Positions 30,641 through 38,913 of a stretch of DNA of 64,000 bases are shown piece by piece. The stretch comes from Marivita cryptomonadis. GTDB lineage: Bacteria > Pseudomonadota > Alphaproteobacteria > Rhodobacterales > Rhodobacteraceae. Position numbers and translations under genes: made by a program. Under the pieces are notes generated by a model. The model saw only the letters and a list, made by a program, of their open reading frames with translations. It was not told where the DNA came from and made no database searches. The stretch lies in NCBI RefSeq assembly GCF_002115725.1, contig NZ_JFKD01000002.1, forward strand, positions 186,001-250,000, read 5' to 3'. The first letter of the stretch is position 1; each line of letters begins with the position of its first letter.

Positions 30641-31015
30641 ATGAGCGCGGCGCAGGACGCGGACGAATTCTGGCTGTACGATCTGCGCGTCGAAACCGTG
30701 GTCGGCGACCGCACGTCCGTGTGCCGCCATGTCGAGGGCGAAAGCTTCCGTGTTGAAGGCGAATTGCTGATCTTCGACGACCAGCAGAAAGTGTCGATGT
30801 ACGCGCTGGCCGCTCTGTTGCCTCTGCTTCCCGCCAAGCAACGCCCGACCTCGCCCAACGACTGGATGTCCACCGATGCAGAGATCGCCTGCCCAGACCC
30901 CAATTGCGGCGGTCGGTTCCGGGTGACACGGACGGCCAAGCGCACCTTCCGCCATTCCGAAACCACCGGCCTGCCGGACCAGCGCAGCACACCCTATTGG
31001 AAAGACGAAACATGA
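30641..31015 (+). CDS. TIGR04076-like family protein
   Basis: A 124-residue soluble protein with LYDLRVETVVGDRTSVCRHVEGESF, the LAALLPLLPAKQR helix, and a C-terminal EIACPDPNCGGRFRVTRTAKR segment holding two cysteines five apart. This resembles the TIGR04076 family, whose function is unknown. Its stop overlaps the ATG of the second aldo/keto reductase, so it is the first gene of the operon that ends in the amide-type ABC importer. Confidence 0.65.
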   Translation: MSAAQDADEFWLYDLRVETVVGDRTSVCRHVEGESFRVEGELLIFDDQQKVSMYALAALLPLLPAKQRPTSPNDWMSTDAEIACPDPNCGGRFRVTRTAKRTFRHSETTGLPDQRSTPYWKDET

Positions 31016-32091
31016 GCGTCGAGACCACCCAACTGCGCCCCGGCCACACCATCAGCCGCGTCATTCGCGGTGGCTGGCAACTGGCGGGCGATCACGGCCC
31101 TGTGGACCGCGCACAGGCGATCCGCGATATGGAAGCCTTTGTCGACGCCGGGCTGTTCACCTTCGATTGCGCCGACATTTACACCGGCGTCGAAGAGATG
31201 ATCGGCGATTTCATCGCAGACTTACGCGCGCGGCGCGGCGCATCGGTTGCAGATCGTGTCTGCGTTCACACCAAACTTGTGCCTGACCTGACGAGGCTGG
31301 CCGACCTCCGGCCAGATGAAGTGACCGCCATCATTGATCGGTCGTTGCAAAGGCTCAAGATCGACCAACTGGATCTCGTTCAGTTTTTCTGGTGGGACCT
31401 GTCACAGGGAAATGCCGTTGACTCGCTCGATGTGCTGAAAGACCTGCGCAAAGAGGGCAAGATCAAGAACCTCGGCACCACCAATTGGGACAGGCAAGCG
31501 ATGCAACGGTTTGTCGATGCCGGATTCGACATCGCCTCTGCCCAAGTGCAGTTTTCCGTGCTGGACCGCCGCCCGCAAAACGGGCTCACCGATTGGGCGG
31601 CGCAAAACGATCTGCAATTGATTTGCTACGGCACGCTCGCGGGTGGCTTCATCACCGAAAAATGGCTGGGCGAGCCAGACCCCGGGTTCCAGTTTGAGAA
31701 CCGCAGTCTGATCAAGTACCGCCTGATCATCGACGAATTTGGCCCGTGGGATCGGTTTCAGGCGCTGTTGACCGCCCTGAAAACGGTGGGCGACAAACAC
31801 GGCGTCTCACTCTCGGCCGTCGCCACGCGCTGGGTGCTGGATCAGCCACAAGTCGCGGCGGGTATTGTTGGCGCACGCTATGCCCGGCATCTGCCGCAGA
31901 CGCTCCAGACCTTCGCCTTTGCGCTGGATGAAGAGGATCATGTGACGCTGAACGCGGTGCTGAATCAGGCCGATGGTCCCAAGGGTGACGTCTATTTGCT
32001 CGAAGGGGACAGAAGCAGCCGCCATGGCCGGATCATGAAGTACAACCTGAATACCAATCCGAACGACGCGGTGCATGGGTCGCATGGCTGA
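31012..32091 (+). CDS. Aldo/keto reductase with Phe at the catalytic His position
   Basis: The 359-residue protein is a paralogue of the divergent AKR-RidA fusion. Asp and Tyr (FDCADIYTG) and Lys (VHTKLVPD) of the tetrad are kept, but where the sister has LLQFHWW this one reads LVQFFWW. The NADPH-site strand GIVGARYARHLPQ is present. The start overlaps the previous stop (ATGA) and the gene runs into the ABC operon, implying a role in handling the imported substrate. Confidence 0.88.
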   Translation: MSVETTQLRPGHTISRVIRGGWQLAGDHGPVDRAQAIRDMEAFVDAGLFTFDCADIYTGVEEMIGDFIADLRARRGASVADRVCVHTKLVPDLTRLADLRPDEVTAIIDRSLQRLKIDQLDLVQFFWWDLSQGNAVDSLDVLKDLRKEGKIKNLGTTNWDRQAMQRFVDAGFDIASAQVQFSVLDRRPQNGLTDWAAQNDLQLICYGTLAGGFITEKWLGEPDPGFQFENRSLIKYRLIIDEFGPWDRFQALLTALKTVGDKHGVSLSAVATRWVLDQPQVAAGIVGARYARHLPQTLQTFAFALDEEDHVTLNAVLNQADGPKGDVYLLEGDRSSRHGRIMKYNLNTNPNDAVHGSHG

Positions 32092-32854
32092 CCCTATCCT
32101 CAGCATCCGGAACGTCAGCAAGACCTTCGGCGAATTCCGCGCGGTGAACGATGTGTCGCTCGATATCCATGCGGGCACAATCACCGGGCTGATCGGACCG
32201 AATGGCGCGGGCAAGACGACGCTCTTCAACGTGCTGACCGGGATGCTGAAACCCACGGGCGGCACGGTGCATCTGGATGGACAAAATGTGACCGGGTTTT
32301 CCCCTGACGCGCTGTTCAGCCTTGGCCTTGGCCGCACGTTCCAGATCCCCCGCCCCTTCGCCAAGATGAGCGTTCTGGAAAACGTCATGCTGTCACCCAT
32401 GGCACAGGTGGGTGAACGCGTTTGGGGGCCGTTCCTTGGCGCAGCAAAGATGCGCGATCAGGAAGCGACCATCCGCAAACGCGCGATGGAGGTTCTGGAT
32501 TTCGTCACTCTCGCGCCGCTGGCTGATCAGGCGGCAGGGCAAATCTCTGGCGGGCAGATGAAACTGCTGGAACTGGCCCGCATCCTGATGGGCGATCCAA
32601 AGCTGATCCTGCTGGATGAACCCGCGGCAGGGGTGAACCCAACCCTGACCAAAACGCTGATCGAAAAGATCGAAGAACTGAACCGGGACGGTAAAACCTT
32701 TGTCATTATCGAACATGACATGGATTTCGTCATGCAGCACTGCGACCCGGTGATTGCGCTGGCCGAGGGCCGCAAGGTGTTCGAAGGAACGGCGGATGAG
32801 GCGCAAAGCAACCCCGTTCTGCTGGACGCCTATCTTGGGGCGCAGGTCGAATGA
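32084..32854 (+). CDS. ABC transporter ATP-binding protein, LivG type
   Basis: A 256-residue ATPase of the branched-chain amino acid/amide importer class. Walker A is GPNGAGKTT, the signature is ISGGQMKLLELAR, Walker B is LILLDEPAAGVN, and FVIIEHDMDFVM holds the switch His. The ATG overlapping the AKR stop was taken; one three codons earlier is possible. It is the first of five coupled transporter genes. Confidence 0.93.
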   Translation: MADPILSIRNVSKTFGEFRAVNDVSLDIHAGTITGLIGPNGAGKTTLFNVLTGMLKPTGGTVHLDGQNVTGFSPDALFSLGLGRTFQIPRPFAKMSVLENVMLSPMAQVGERVWGPFLGAAKMRDQEATIRKRAMEVLDFVTLAPLADQAAGQISGGQMKLLELARILMGDPKLILLDEPAAGVNPTLTKTLIEKIEELNRDGKTFVIIEHDMDFVMQHCDPVIALAEGRKVFEGTADEAQSNPVLLDAYLGAQVE

Positions 32855-33576
32855 CGGCGCTGGTGGCACAGGATATCGTCGCCGGATACGTCCCCGACCT
32901 TCCCATCCTCAAGGGCGTGTCACTGACCGCAGAGACCGCCAAGGTGACGGTCATCATCGGTCCCAATGGGGCAGGCAAATCAACCCTGATCAAGGCGATT
33001 GCCGGGCTGGTGCCGGTGTCCAGTGGTTCGGTACTGCTCAATGGCGCGACTATCACAAACCCGCGCCCGGATCAGATGGGCGGCTTGGGCGTGGCCTATG
33101 TCCCCCAATCGGACAACATCTTCCGGTCTTTGACGATCCGGCAGAACCTTGACCTTGTCTTGCGAAACGCAGGCAAAGAGGCCGCTTCACGGCGCGACGC
33201 GTTGTTCACGCAGTTTCCGGCCTTGGCCGACAAGCAGACCGAAAAAGCGGGCGCGCTGTCTGGTGGGCAACGCCAGTTTCTTGCCGTTGCCATGGCACTG
33301 GCCATCAACCCGTCTGTGATCCTGATGGACGAACCCTCTGCCGGGCTGTCCCCCAAGGCGGCGCAGGAAGTCTTAGAATACGCCAAGTCCCTGACCGAAC
33401 AAGGCGTGACGATCCTGCTCGTCGAACAGAACGTCAAACAGGCGCTTCGGATGGCGGATCACTGTTACATCCTTGCGGATGGCCGCAATCAGGTCGATGG
33501 CGCGGCAGATGATCTGCTGAACGATCCGGTGGTTGGGCAAATCTACCTTGGCGGCAAACGGGTGACACCGGCATGA
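32851..33576 (+). CDS. ABC transporter ATP-binding protein, LivF type
   Basis: A 241-residue partner ATPase. Walker A is GPNGAGKST, the signature is LSGGQRQFLAVA, and Walker B is VILMDEPSAGLSP. The C-terminal YLGGKRVTP ending is usual for LivF. Starts and stops overlap on both sides by four bases. Confidence 0.93.
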   Translation: MTALVAQDIVAGYVPDLPILKGVSLTAETAKVTVIIGPNGAGKSTLIKAIAGLVPVSSGSVLLNGATITNPRPDQMGGLGVAYVPQSDNIFRSLTIRQNLDLVLRNAGKEAASRRDALFTQFPALADKQTEKAGALSGGQRQFLAVAMALAINPSVILMDEPSAGLSPKAAQEVLEYAKSLTEQGVTILLVEQNVKQALRMADHCYILADGRNQVDGAADDLLNDPVVGQIYLGGKRVTPA

Positions 33577-34487
33577 TCCAGAACCTTGTGGACGGAGTGC
33601 TGGTCGGTTCGATCCTGTCGCTGGGGGCGATTGGGTTGACGATGGCGATGCACATGCTGCGCTTTGCCAATTTCTCGCATGCTGAACTTCTGTCCATTGG
33701 TGCGTATGCCGCCTTGGTCTTTGATGGCCTCTTCGGTGCGATCCACCCTGCACTGGCCGAGGCGATCCCGCCGCTTAGTCTCACATGGTCTTTGACCTTG
33801 GCGCTGCTGCTTTCAATGGCGCTGACGGGCCTTTCTGCGGTGGCGGTCGACAAGCTGGTGTTCAAACGGGTCCGCGCCAAGGGGGGCGAGCTCTCGATGG
33901 TCTTTGCGTCCTTCGGCGTTGCAATGATCATCCGCAACATCCTTGGCCTGATCTTCGGTCTGAACCCCAAGCTGTATTCACAGGATATCGTCTTTGCCAT
34001 CGTGGTCAGCCGTGATCCGTTCCTGCTGATCAAGCCGGATCAGGTGTTCACGCTGGTGGCGGCGCTGCTGATCATGTTCATCCTGCATCTCGTCCTGTCG
34101 CGCACGACCTTCGGCTATTCCTTGCGCGCCGTGGCCGAAAACCCGACCCTGGCGCAGGTGTCGGGGATCAACCTCAGCCGCATGGTCGTGCTGATCTGGC
34201 TGATCGGTGGTGGGTTGGCGGCAGCGGCGGGCGTGTTCTACGGCCTGACCAACCAGATCAGCCCTGTGCTGGGCCGCGATCTGGTGTTGCCGATCTTTGC
34301 CGCAACCATCGTCGGAGGCATCGGCAGCATCTATGGAGCGGTGCTGGGGGGCTTCCTCGTTGGTCTCGCGTCCAACCTTGCGCTGGTGATCTTGCCCTCG
34401 GGCTACAGCCCTGCGGTGCCCTTCCTGATCATTCTAGCGGTGTTGATCCTGCGCCCGCATGGGCTGTTCGGGGAAGAGCGCACATGA
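33573..34487 (+). CDS. Branched-chain amino acid/amide ABC permease, LivH type
   Basis: A 304-residue permease with about eight spans. LVDGVLVGSILSLGAIGLTMAM at the start and the EAA-like FGYSLRAVAENPTLAQVSGIN loop identify the LivH family, and the end LILRPHGLFGEER is characteristic. It is translationally coupled to livF and livM homologues. Confidence 0.93.
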   Translation: MIQNLVDGVLVGSILSLGAIGLTMAMHMLRFANFSHAELLSIGAYAALVFDGLFGAIHPALAEAIPPLSLTWSLTLALLLSMALTGLSAVAVDKLVFKRVRAKGGELSMVFASFGVAMIIRNILGLIFGLNPKLYSQDIVFAIVVSRDPFLLIKPDQVFTLVAALLIMFILHLVLSRTTFGYSLRAVAENPTLAQVSGINLSRMVVLIWLIGGGLAAAAGVFYGLTNQISPVLGRDLVLPIFAATIVGGIGSIYGAVLGGFLVGLASNLALVILPSGYSPAVPFLIILAVLILRPHGLFGEERT

Positions 34488-35431
34488 TCGGTGTCATCTC
34501 CTACCTCGTCTTTTTCGCTACCGTCGCGTCGATCCTGTCGATTGCAGTGCTGGGGCTTAACCTGCAATGGGGCAACACGGGCCTTTTCAACGGCGGTGTT
34601 GTGGCGTTCTTCGGGGCAGGGGCCTATGGCACGCTGATCCTTGGCGGTACGCCCCAAGCCGGGCAGTTGGGCGGGTTCGGCCTGCCGTACCTGCTGGCAC
34701 TTTTGGGGGGTATGGTCTGCGCAGGGATCGTCGCATGGATCGTCGGGCTGCTGACCATCCGCCTCAGGCATGACTACCTTGCCATCGCGACCTTCGGTGT
34801 CGCCGTCGCCTTCGAAACCGTGATGCGCAACACCGACGCTTTGGGCGGGGCGCAGGGCATTCGCGGGTTTGAACGGCCCTTGCGCGAAACTCTTGGCAAT
34901 GGGTTCACCTACAACCTCGCGTTCTTTGCCTTTGTCTTGATCCTGCTGATCGCCACATACCTGTTTCTCGAACGGCTGATCCAGTCCCCATTCGGGCGCC
35001 TCCTTCGTGCGATCCGAGAGGACGAGACCGCCGCGCAGTCGCTGGGCAAATCACCGTCGCGCGTACGCCTTACGTCTTTTGTGGCCGGTTCGGTGATCAT
35101 GGGCCTTGCCGGTGGACTCTACGCCACGTTTTATGCCTTCATCAGCCCACAAGACGTGCTTCCGATCCTCACCTTCCAGATCTGGGCGATGCTGATCGTC
35201 GGGGGCGCGGGCAACAACAAGGGCGCGGTGATGGGGACGTTCCTGATCTGGGCCGCTTGGACCGCCAGCGGCTGGGCGCTGTCGCGGTTCGCACCTTTGG
35301 AGGTGCAACTGTATACCGGGTCGATCCAGTTCGTGCTGATCGGCTTTGTCATCGTGGGGATGCTGCTGTGGCGACCACAGGGGCTCTTCCCAGAAAAACT
35401 GGTCGTGTCACAATCGGCCAAGAATAAATGA
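34484..35431 (+). CDS. Branched-chain amino acid/amide ABC permease, LivM type
   Basis: A 315-residue permease with about nine spans. The family loop reads SPFGRLLRAIREDETAAQSLGK and the end LLWRPQGLFPEKL. It pairs with the LivH protein in the channel. The binding-protein gene follows after 36 bases. Confidence 0.93.
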   Translation: MIGVISYLVFFATVASILSIAVLGLNLQWGNTGLFNGGVVAFFGAGAYGTLILGGTPQAGQLGGFGLPYLLALLGGMVCAGIVAWIVGLLTIRLRHDYLAIATFGVAVAFETVMRNTDALGGAQGIRGFERPLRETLGNGFTYNLAFFAFVLILLIATYLFLERLIQSPFGRLLRAIREDETAAQSLGKSPSRVRLTSFVAGSVIMGLAGGLYATFYAFISPQDVLPILTFQIWAMLIVGGAGNNKGAVMGTFLIWAAWTASGWALSRFAPLEVQLYTGSIQFVLIGFVIVGMLLWRPQGLFPEKLVVSQSAKNK

Positions 35432-35467
35432 AAACTGTCCAAAAAATGAACAATAGGGAGTTACGGA

Positions 35468-36730
35468 ATGAACGGACTTAAGACTTCGGCCCTTGCACTG
35501 GGCCTTGCTGCGGGCTTTGCCAGCTTTGGCACCGATGCCGCGGCACAAGACTGCACAACCAAGATCGGCGCTGTGCTGCCCACGTCTGTCGATTGGGGCA
35601 AGCCCATCGCCGCCACCGCGCAATACGCCGTGGACATCGCCAACGAAGCGGGCGGCGTTGCGGGCTGCCAGATCGAAATGGTCCTGCGGGATACGCAGGT
35701 TGACCCGAAAGTGGGTGTGGACGCGGCCAAGGCGCTGGTCGATCTCGATGGCGTGCAGCTCTTGCTGGGTGCCGTGTCCTCGGGTGTGTCCATGCCGATC
35801 CTGACATCGGTTACGGTGCCTGCTGGCGTGATGCAAATGTCGTGCTGTTCGTCTTCCACCGCGTTCACCCGTCTGGCTGAAGAGGGCAAGACCAACGGTC
35901 TTTTCTACCGCACCTTCGCCACATCCGGTGTGCAGGCCGCAGTCGGTGCCATGGTGGCGCAAGACGCAGGCTACAAATCCGTGGCCGTCTTCTACAAGAA
36001 CGACGATTGGGGCCAGGACATTGGCGGCTTGGTCGCGGACGATCTTAAGGCGCTGGGCATCGACGTAACCGCGTCCATCGCCATCAATGACGGACAGGCA
36101 TCGTTCAGGGCCGAAGTGACCGAGGCGCTCAAGGGCAATCCCGAGGCGATCTATATGGCGCTTTATCCCAAGGAAGGCACACAGGTCGTGCGCGAATGGA
36201 TCTCGCTGGGTGGATCGCAGAACATGATCGCGGCGAACGCGCTGAAATCCGATGAATTCCGCGACAATGTCGGCATGCAATACCTTGCGAATTTCACCGG
36301 AACAGACACCGCGTCACCGCGCACTGACTCGGCCTCGGCCTTTGTCGACGCCTACACGGCGAAGTTCGATGGCCCGCCCAACGGTCCGGGACTGGCCAAC
36401 AGCTATGACGCGACCATGATTGCCCTGATGGCGATGCATGCGGCGGGCAAAGACGCCACCGGTGCCGATATCGCCGCCAAGGTCGCATCCATCACTGACC
36501 CCAATGGCACCCCCGTCACCGCCGACGCAGCTGGGTTCACCATGGCGAAAGAGGTGCTCGATGGTGGTGGAACCGTGTCTTATCAGGGTGCCACGGGCAA
36601 TGTGCAGTTCGACAAGAACGGTGACGTGTCCGCGCCTGCCGTGACATGGACCTTCTCGGAAAGCGGGATCGAAGAGCAGAAGTACATCTCGCTTACCGAG
36701 GTGAACGACTTCATGGCGTCGCTGAACTGA
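35468..36730 (+). CDS. ABC transporter substrate-binding protein, LivK/amide type
   Basis: A 420-residue periplasmic binding protein (type 1 fold) with a signal peptide ending in TDAAAQ. It shows CTTKIGAVLPTSVDWGKPIA, a YAVDIANEAGG helix, and QMSCCSSSTAFTRLAEEG in the hinge region. The MSCCSSS segment where many relatives have serine/threonine ligand contacts is unusual in having two adjacent cysteines. Ligand unknown; amino acids or amides are typical. It ends at a strong terminator. Confidence 0.92.
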   Translation: MNGLKTSALALGLAAGFASFGTDAAAQDCTTKIGAVLPTSVDWGKPIAATAQYAVDIANEAGGVAGCQIEMVLRDTQVDPKVGVDAAKALVDLDGVQLLLGAVSSGVSMPILTSVTVPAGVMQMSCCSSSTAFTRLAEEGKTNGLFYRTFATSGVQAAVGAMVAQDAGYKSVAVFYKNDDWGQDIGGLVADDLKALGIDVTASIAINDGQASFRAEVTEALKGNPEAIYMALYPKEGTQVVREWISLGGSQNMIAANALKSDEFRDNVGMQYLANFTGTDTASPRTDSASAFVDAYTAKFDGPPNGPGLANSYDATMIALMAMHAAGKDATGADIAAKVASITDPNGTPVTADAAGFTMAKEVLDGGGTVSYQGATGNVQFDKNGDVSAPAVTWTFSESGIEEQKYISLTEVNDFMASLN

Positions 36731-36764
36731 CATCAGTATCGTATTGGCTGTGCCAATCCGACGG

Positions 36765-36794
36765 AGGACGATGCGATCACGCATCGTCCTTTTC
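36765..36794 (+). terminator. Rho-independent terminator of the liv-type operon
   Basis: AGGACGATGCG and CGCATCGTCCT pair perfectly around ATCA and run into TTTCG. It lies 35 bases past the binding-protein stop. Confidence 0.92.
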
Positions 36795-36865
36795 GTAGCG
36801 AAAAAGCGGGGGCACTGCCCCAGTCGCCGGATGGGCCACTCCCCCGAGGTATTGGGAAAACAAAG

Positions 36866-36908
36866 AAGCAGGACCGGGCACGTTCTCCGTGCGACCCTGC
36901 TTAATTTT
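36866..36908 (+). terminator. Second rho-independent terminator, possibly the end of a small RNA
   Basis: AAGCAGG and CCTGCTT form the stem base with an inner CAC/GTG, followed by AATTTTTG. The liv-type operon already ends at 36794, so this either backs that terminator up or ends a separate short transcript starting after 36794. Confidence 0.65.
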
Positions 36909-37014
36909 TGAACAGAGTTGATGTCCGGCTGGAAAGGCCGGTTAGGGCCCCGGATGATGCAGGCTCAGCGCAGTTGTGCATCCAACAGCACGGCGGGCCA
37001 TTTTTCATGTGATT

Positions 37015-37023
37015 TTATCCACA
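37015..37023 (+). promoter_or_regulatory. DnaA-box consensus 9-mer
   Basis: TTATCCACA is the exact DnaA-box consensus. A one-mismatch relative, TTCTCCACA, lies at 37062-37070 in the same orientation. Two sites are too few for an origin; they may titrate DnaA or regulate the downstream YbjN gene, or be chance. Confidence 0.4.
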
Positions 37024-37226
37024 GATTGTGGCACTATTCGCACTCACCACATCGGGTAGACTTCTCCACAACTTATTGCGTTTGTCATGGAAATATCGCT
37101 TTACGCGACCGCTCTGGCCATGCAGCATATGTAGTAGGGGGATGGCATTTCACCGCAGCCCCTAGAGCAGGCACCGAAGGGTAGGGCAAAGCCCGCCTTT
37201 CCGCACAGGTAACAGGAGGCGGCATC

Positions 37227-37727
37227 ATGGCCCTGTCCGAGCAGTATCTTGAAGACGACATCCACCCGATCGATATCGTTGAGCACATCGCCGAGCATCA
37301 TGACTGGGATTTCGACCGCATTGCGGAAGACCAGATAGCGATGGCTGTCGAAGGGCAATGGCGGACTTATTCGATCACCTTGGCATGGTCCCCCTATGAC
37401 GAAACGTTGCGCCTGATCTGCACCTTCGACATGGACCCGCCCGCAGATCGGATGCCGGCGTTGTTCGAAAGTCTGAACTCGGTCAATGACCAGTGCTGGG
37501 CAGGCGCCTTTACCTATTGGGCGGATGCCAAGCTGATGGTCTATCGCTACGGTCTGGTACTTGCGGGTGGCAACGTTGCCAGCGCCGAACAGATCGACAC
37601 GATGATCAATTGCGCTGTCATGAGCGCAGAGCGCTATTATCCGGCATTCCAACTGGTCGTCTGGGGCAACCGCACACCGAAAGATGCGCTTCAGGTCGCC
37701 ATTGCAGAGGCCTACGGCCGCGCGTAA
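37227..37727 (+). CDS. YbjN domain-containing protein
   Basis: A 166-residue protein with the YbjN (type III secretion chaperone-like) fold pattern: HPIDIVEHIAEHHDWDFDRI, RTYSITLAWSPYDETLRLICTFD and a helical C-terminus with GNRTPKDALQVAIAEAYGRA. In enterobacteria YbjN affects stress and motility; its role here is unknown. It has an AGGAGG ribosome site and is followed 36 bases later by proC. Confidence 0.88.
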   Translation: MALSEQYLEDDIHPIDIVEHIAEHHDWDFDRIAEDQIAMAVEGQWRTYSITLAWSPYDETLRLICTFDMDPPADRMPALFESLNSVNDQCWAGAFTYWADAKLMVYRYGLVLAGGNVASAEQIDTMINCAVMSAERYYPAFQLVVWGNRTPKDALQVAIAEAYGRA

Positions 37728-37763
37728 CACTGGCCCCCGACGCAAAGAAACGTGGGGGGCTTC

Positions 37764-38579
37764 ATGCAAAATTCCGATATCGCCAAGCGTGGGCTTGTTC
37801 TGTTGGGCTGTGGCAAGATGGGATCAGCCATGCTCGAAGGCTGGCTTGCCGGGGGATTGCCTGCAAGTTCGGTCTGGGTGACCGATCCGAACCCGTCAGA
37901 TTGGGTGCAGGCACAAGGCGTATACCTGAATACGGATTTACCAGAAAACCCAGCCATTGTGCTGGTCGCCGTCAAACCTCAGATCATGCGCGATGCATTG
38001 CCAACGCTGGCGCCGCTGGGAAATGGCGACACGACCTTCCTGTCGGTCGCGGCGGGTATCACCATCGCCACTTTCGAAGACATGCTGGGCGACAAGACGC
38101 CGGTGATCCGGTCGATCCCAAACACGCCCGCCGCTGTGAAGCAGGGCATTACGGCGATCATCGGCAATGCCCATGTGACCGAAGCGCAATTGCAGATGGC
38201 GGAAACGCTGCTGTCTGCCATTGGTCAGACCGTGCGGCTTGAAACCGAAGATCAGATGGATGCGGTCACAGGGCTTAGCGGGTCTGGCCCGGCCTACGTG
38301 TTTCACATGATCGAATGTCTTGCCCGCGCGGGCGAAGCACAGGGGCTTGATCCCGAACTCGCCATGACGCTGGCCAAGGCGACGGTTGCAGGATCGGGTG
38401 CGCTGGCCATGCAGGCCGATGAAACGCCGAGCCAGTTGCGTGTCAACGTGACCAGCCCCAACGGCACCACGCAGGCGGGACTGAACGTGCTGATGGACGA
38501 AGAAACCGGCTTGCCGCCGCTCATCGCCCAGACCATCGACGCGGCGACGAAGCGGTCCAAGGAATTGGCCAATGGCTGA
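37764..38579 (+). CDS. proC: Pyrroline-5-carboxylate reductase
   Basis: Last enzyme of proline synthesis, reducing P5C with NADPH. The 271-residue protein has the N-terminal Rossmann motif LLGCGKMGSAMLEGWL, IRSIPNTPAAV in the middle, and the signature GLSGSGPAYVFHMIE near residue 170. The ATG with GGGGG ahead was chosen over one four codons upstream. Its end overlaps the start of csaA. Confidence 0.96.
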   Translation: MQNSDIAKRGLVLLGCGKMGSAMLEGWLAGGLPASSVWVTDPNPSDWVQAQGVYLNTDLPENPAIVLVAVKPQIMRDALPTLAPLGNGDTTFLSVAAGITIATFEDMLGDKTPVIRSIPNTPAAVKQGITAIIGNAHVTEAQLQMAETLLSAIGQTVRLETEDQMDAVTGLSGSGPAYVFHMIECLARAGEAQGLDPELAMTLAKATVAGSGALAMQADETPSQLRVNVTSPNGTTQAGLNVLMDEETGLPPLIAQTIDAATKRSKELANG

Positions 38580-38913
38580 CCAAATCACGTTTGATGATTT
38601 CATGAAGGTGGATATTCGCGTCGGCACCGTCATTCAGGCAGAACCCTTTCCCGAAGCGCGCAAGCCTGCGATCAAGCTGTGGGTCGATTACGGAGACGAG
38701 ATCGGCGTCAAGAAATCCTCGGCCCAGATCACCGTCCATTACGACCCTGACACCCTTGTCGGCAAAAAAGTCATGGGCGTCGTCAATTTCCCGCCGCGCC
38801 AGATCGGACCGTTCATGTCCGAGGCGCTGGTGCTTGGCTTTTACGACGCCGGTGACGCCATCGTCCTCGCCGTGCCGGACAAAGACACCCCAAACGGAGC
38901 GCGCCTGTGCTGA
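38572..38913 (+). CDS. csaA: tRNA-binding protein, CsaA type
   Basis: A 113-residue OB-fold protein of the EMAP/Trbp111/CsaA family: FMKVDIRVGTVIQAEPFPEARKPAIKL, VMGVVNFPPRQIGPFMSEALVLG and a terminal PDKDTPNGARLC. Members bind tRNA and have chaperone-like activity. It overlaps both neighbours by a few bases, forming proC-csaA-dehydrogenase. Confidence 0.9.
   Translation: MADQITFDDFMKVDIRVGTVIQAEPFPEARKPAIKLWVDYGDEIGVKKSSAQITVHYDPDTLVGKKVMGVVNFPPRQIGPFMSEALVLGFYDAGDAIVLAVPDKDTPNGARLC

Larger units (their letters stand above)
36795..37226. other. Gene-free stretch with a REP-like block, second terminator and DnaA-box-like sites
   Basis: No convincing frame is seen. Around 36807-36860 lies a GC-rich palindromic block (GGGGCACTGCCCC, later CTCCCCCGAGGTATT) of a kind I recall as dispersed between genes in roseobacters. 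Next come a terminator hairpin (36866-36902), an imperfect GCTGGAAAGGCCGG hairpin, two DnaA-box-like 9-mers and the YbjN promoter region. Confidence 0.5.

Noticed and set aside
36961..37226. Chromosomal replication origin
   Set aside because: Only one exact and one near DnaA box, no AT-rich unwinding region and no origin-linked genes.
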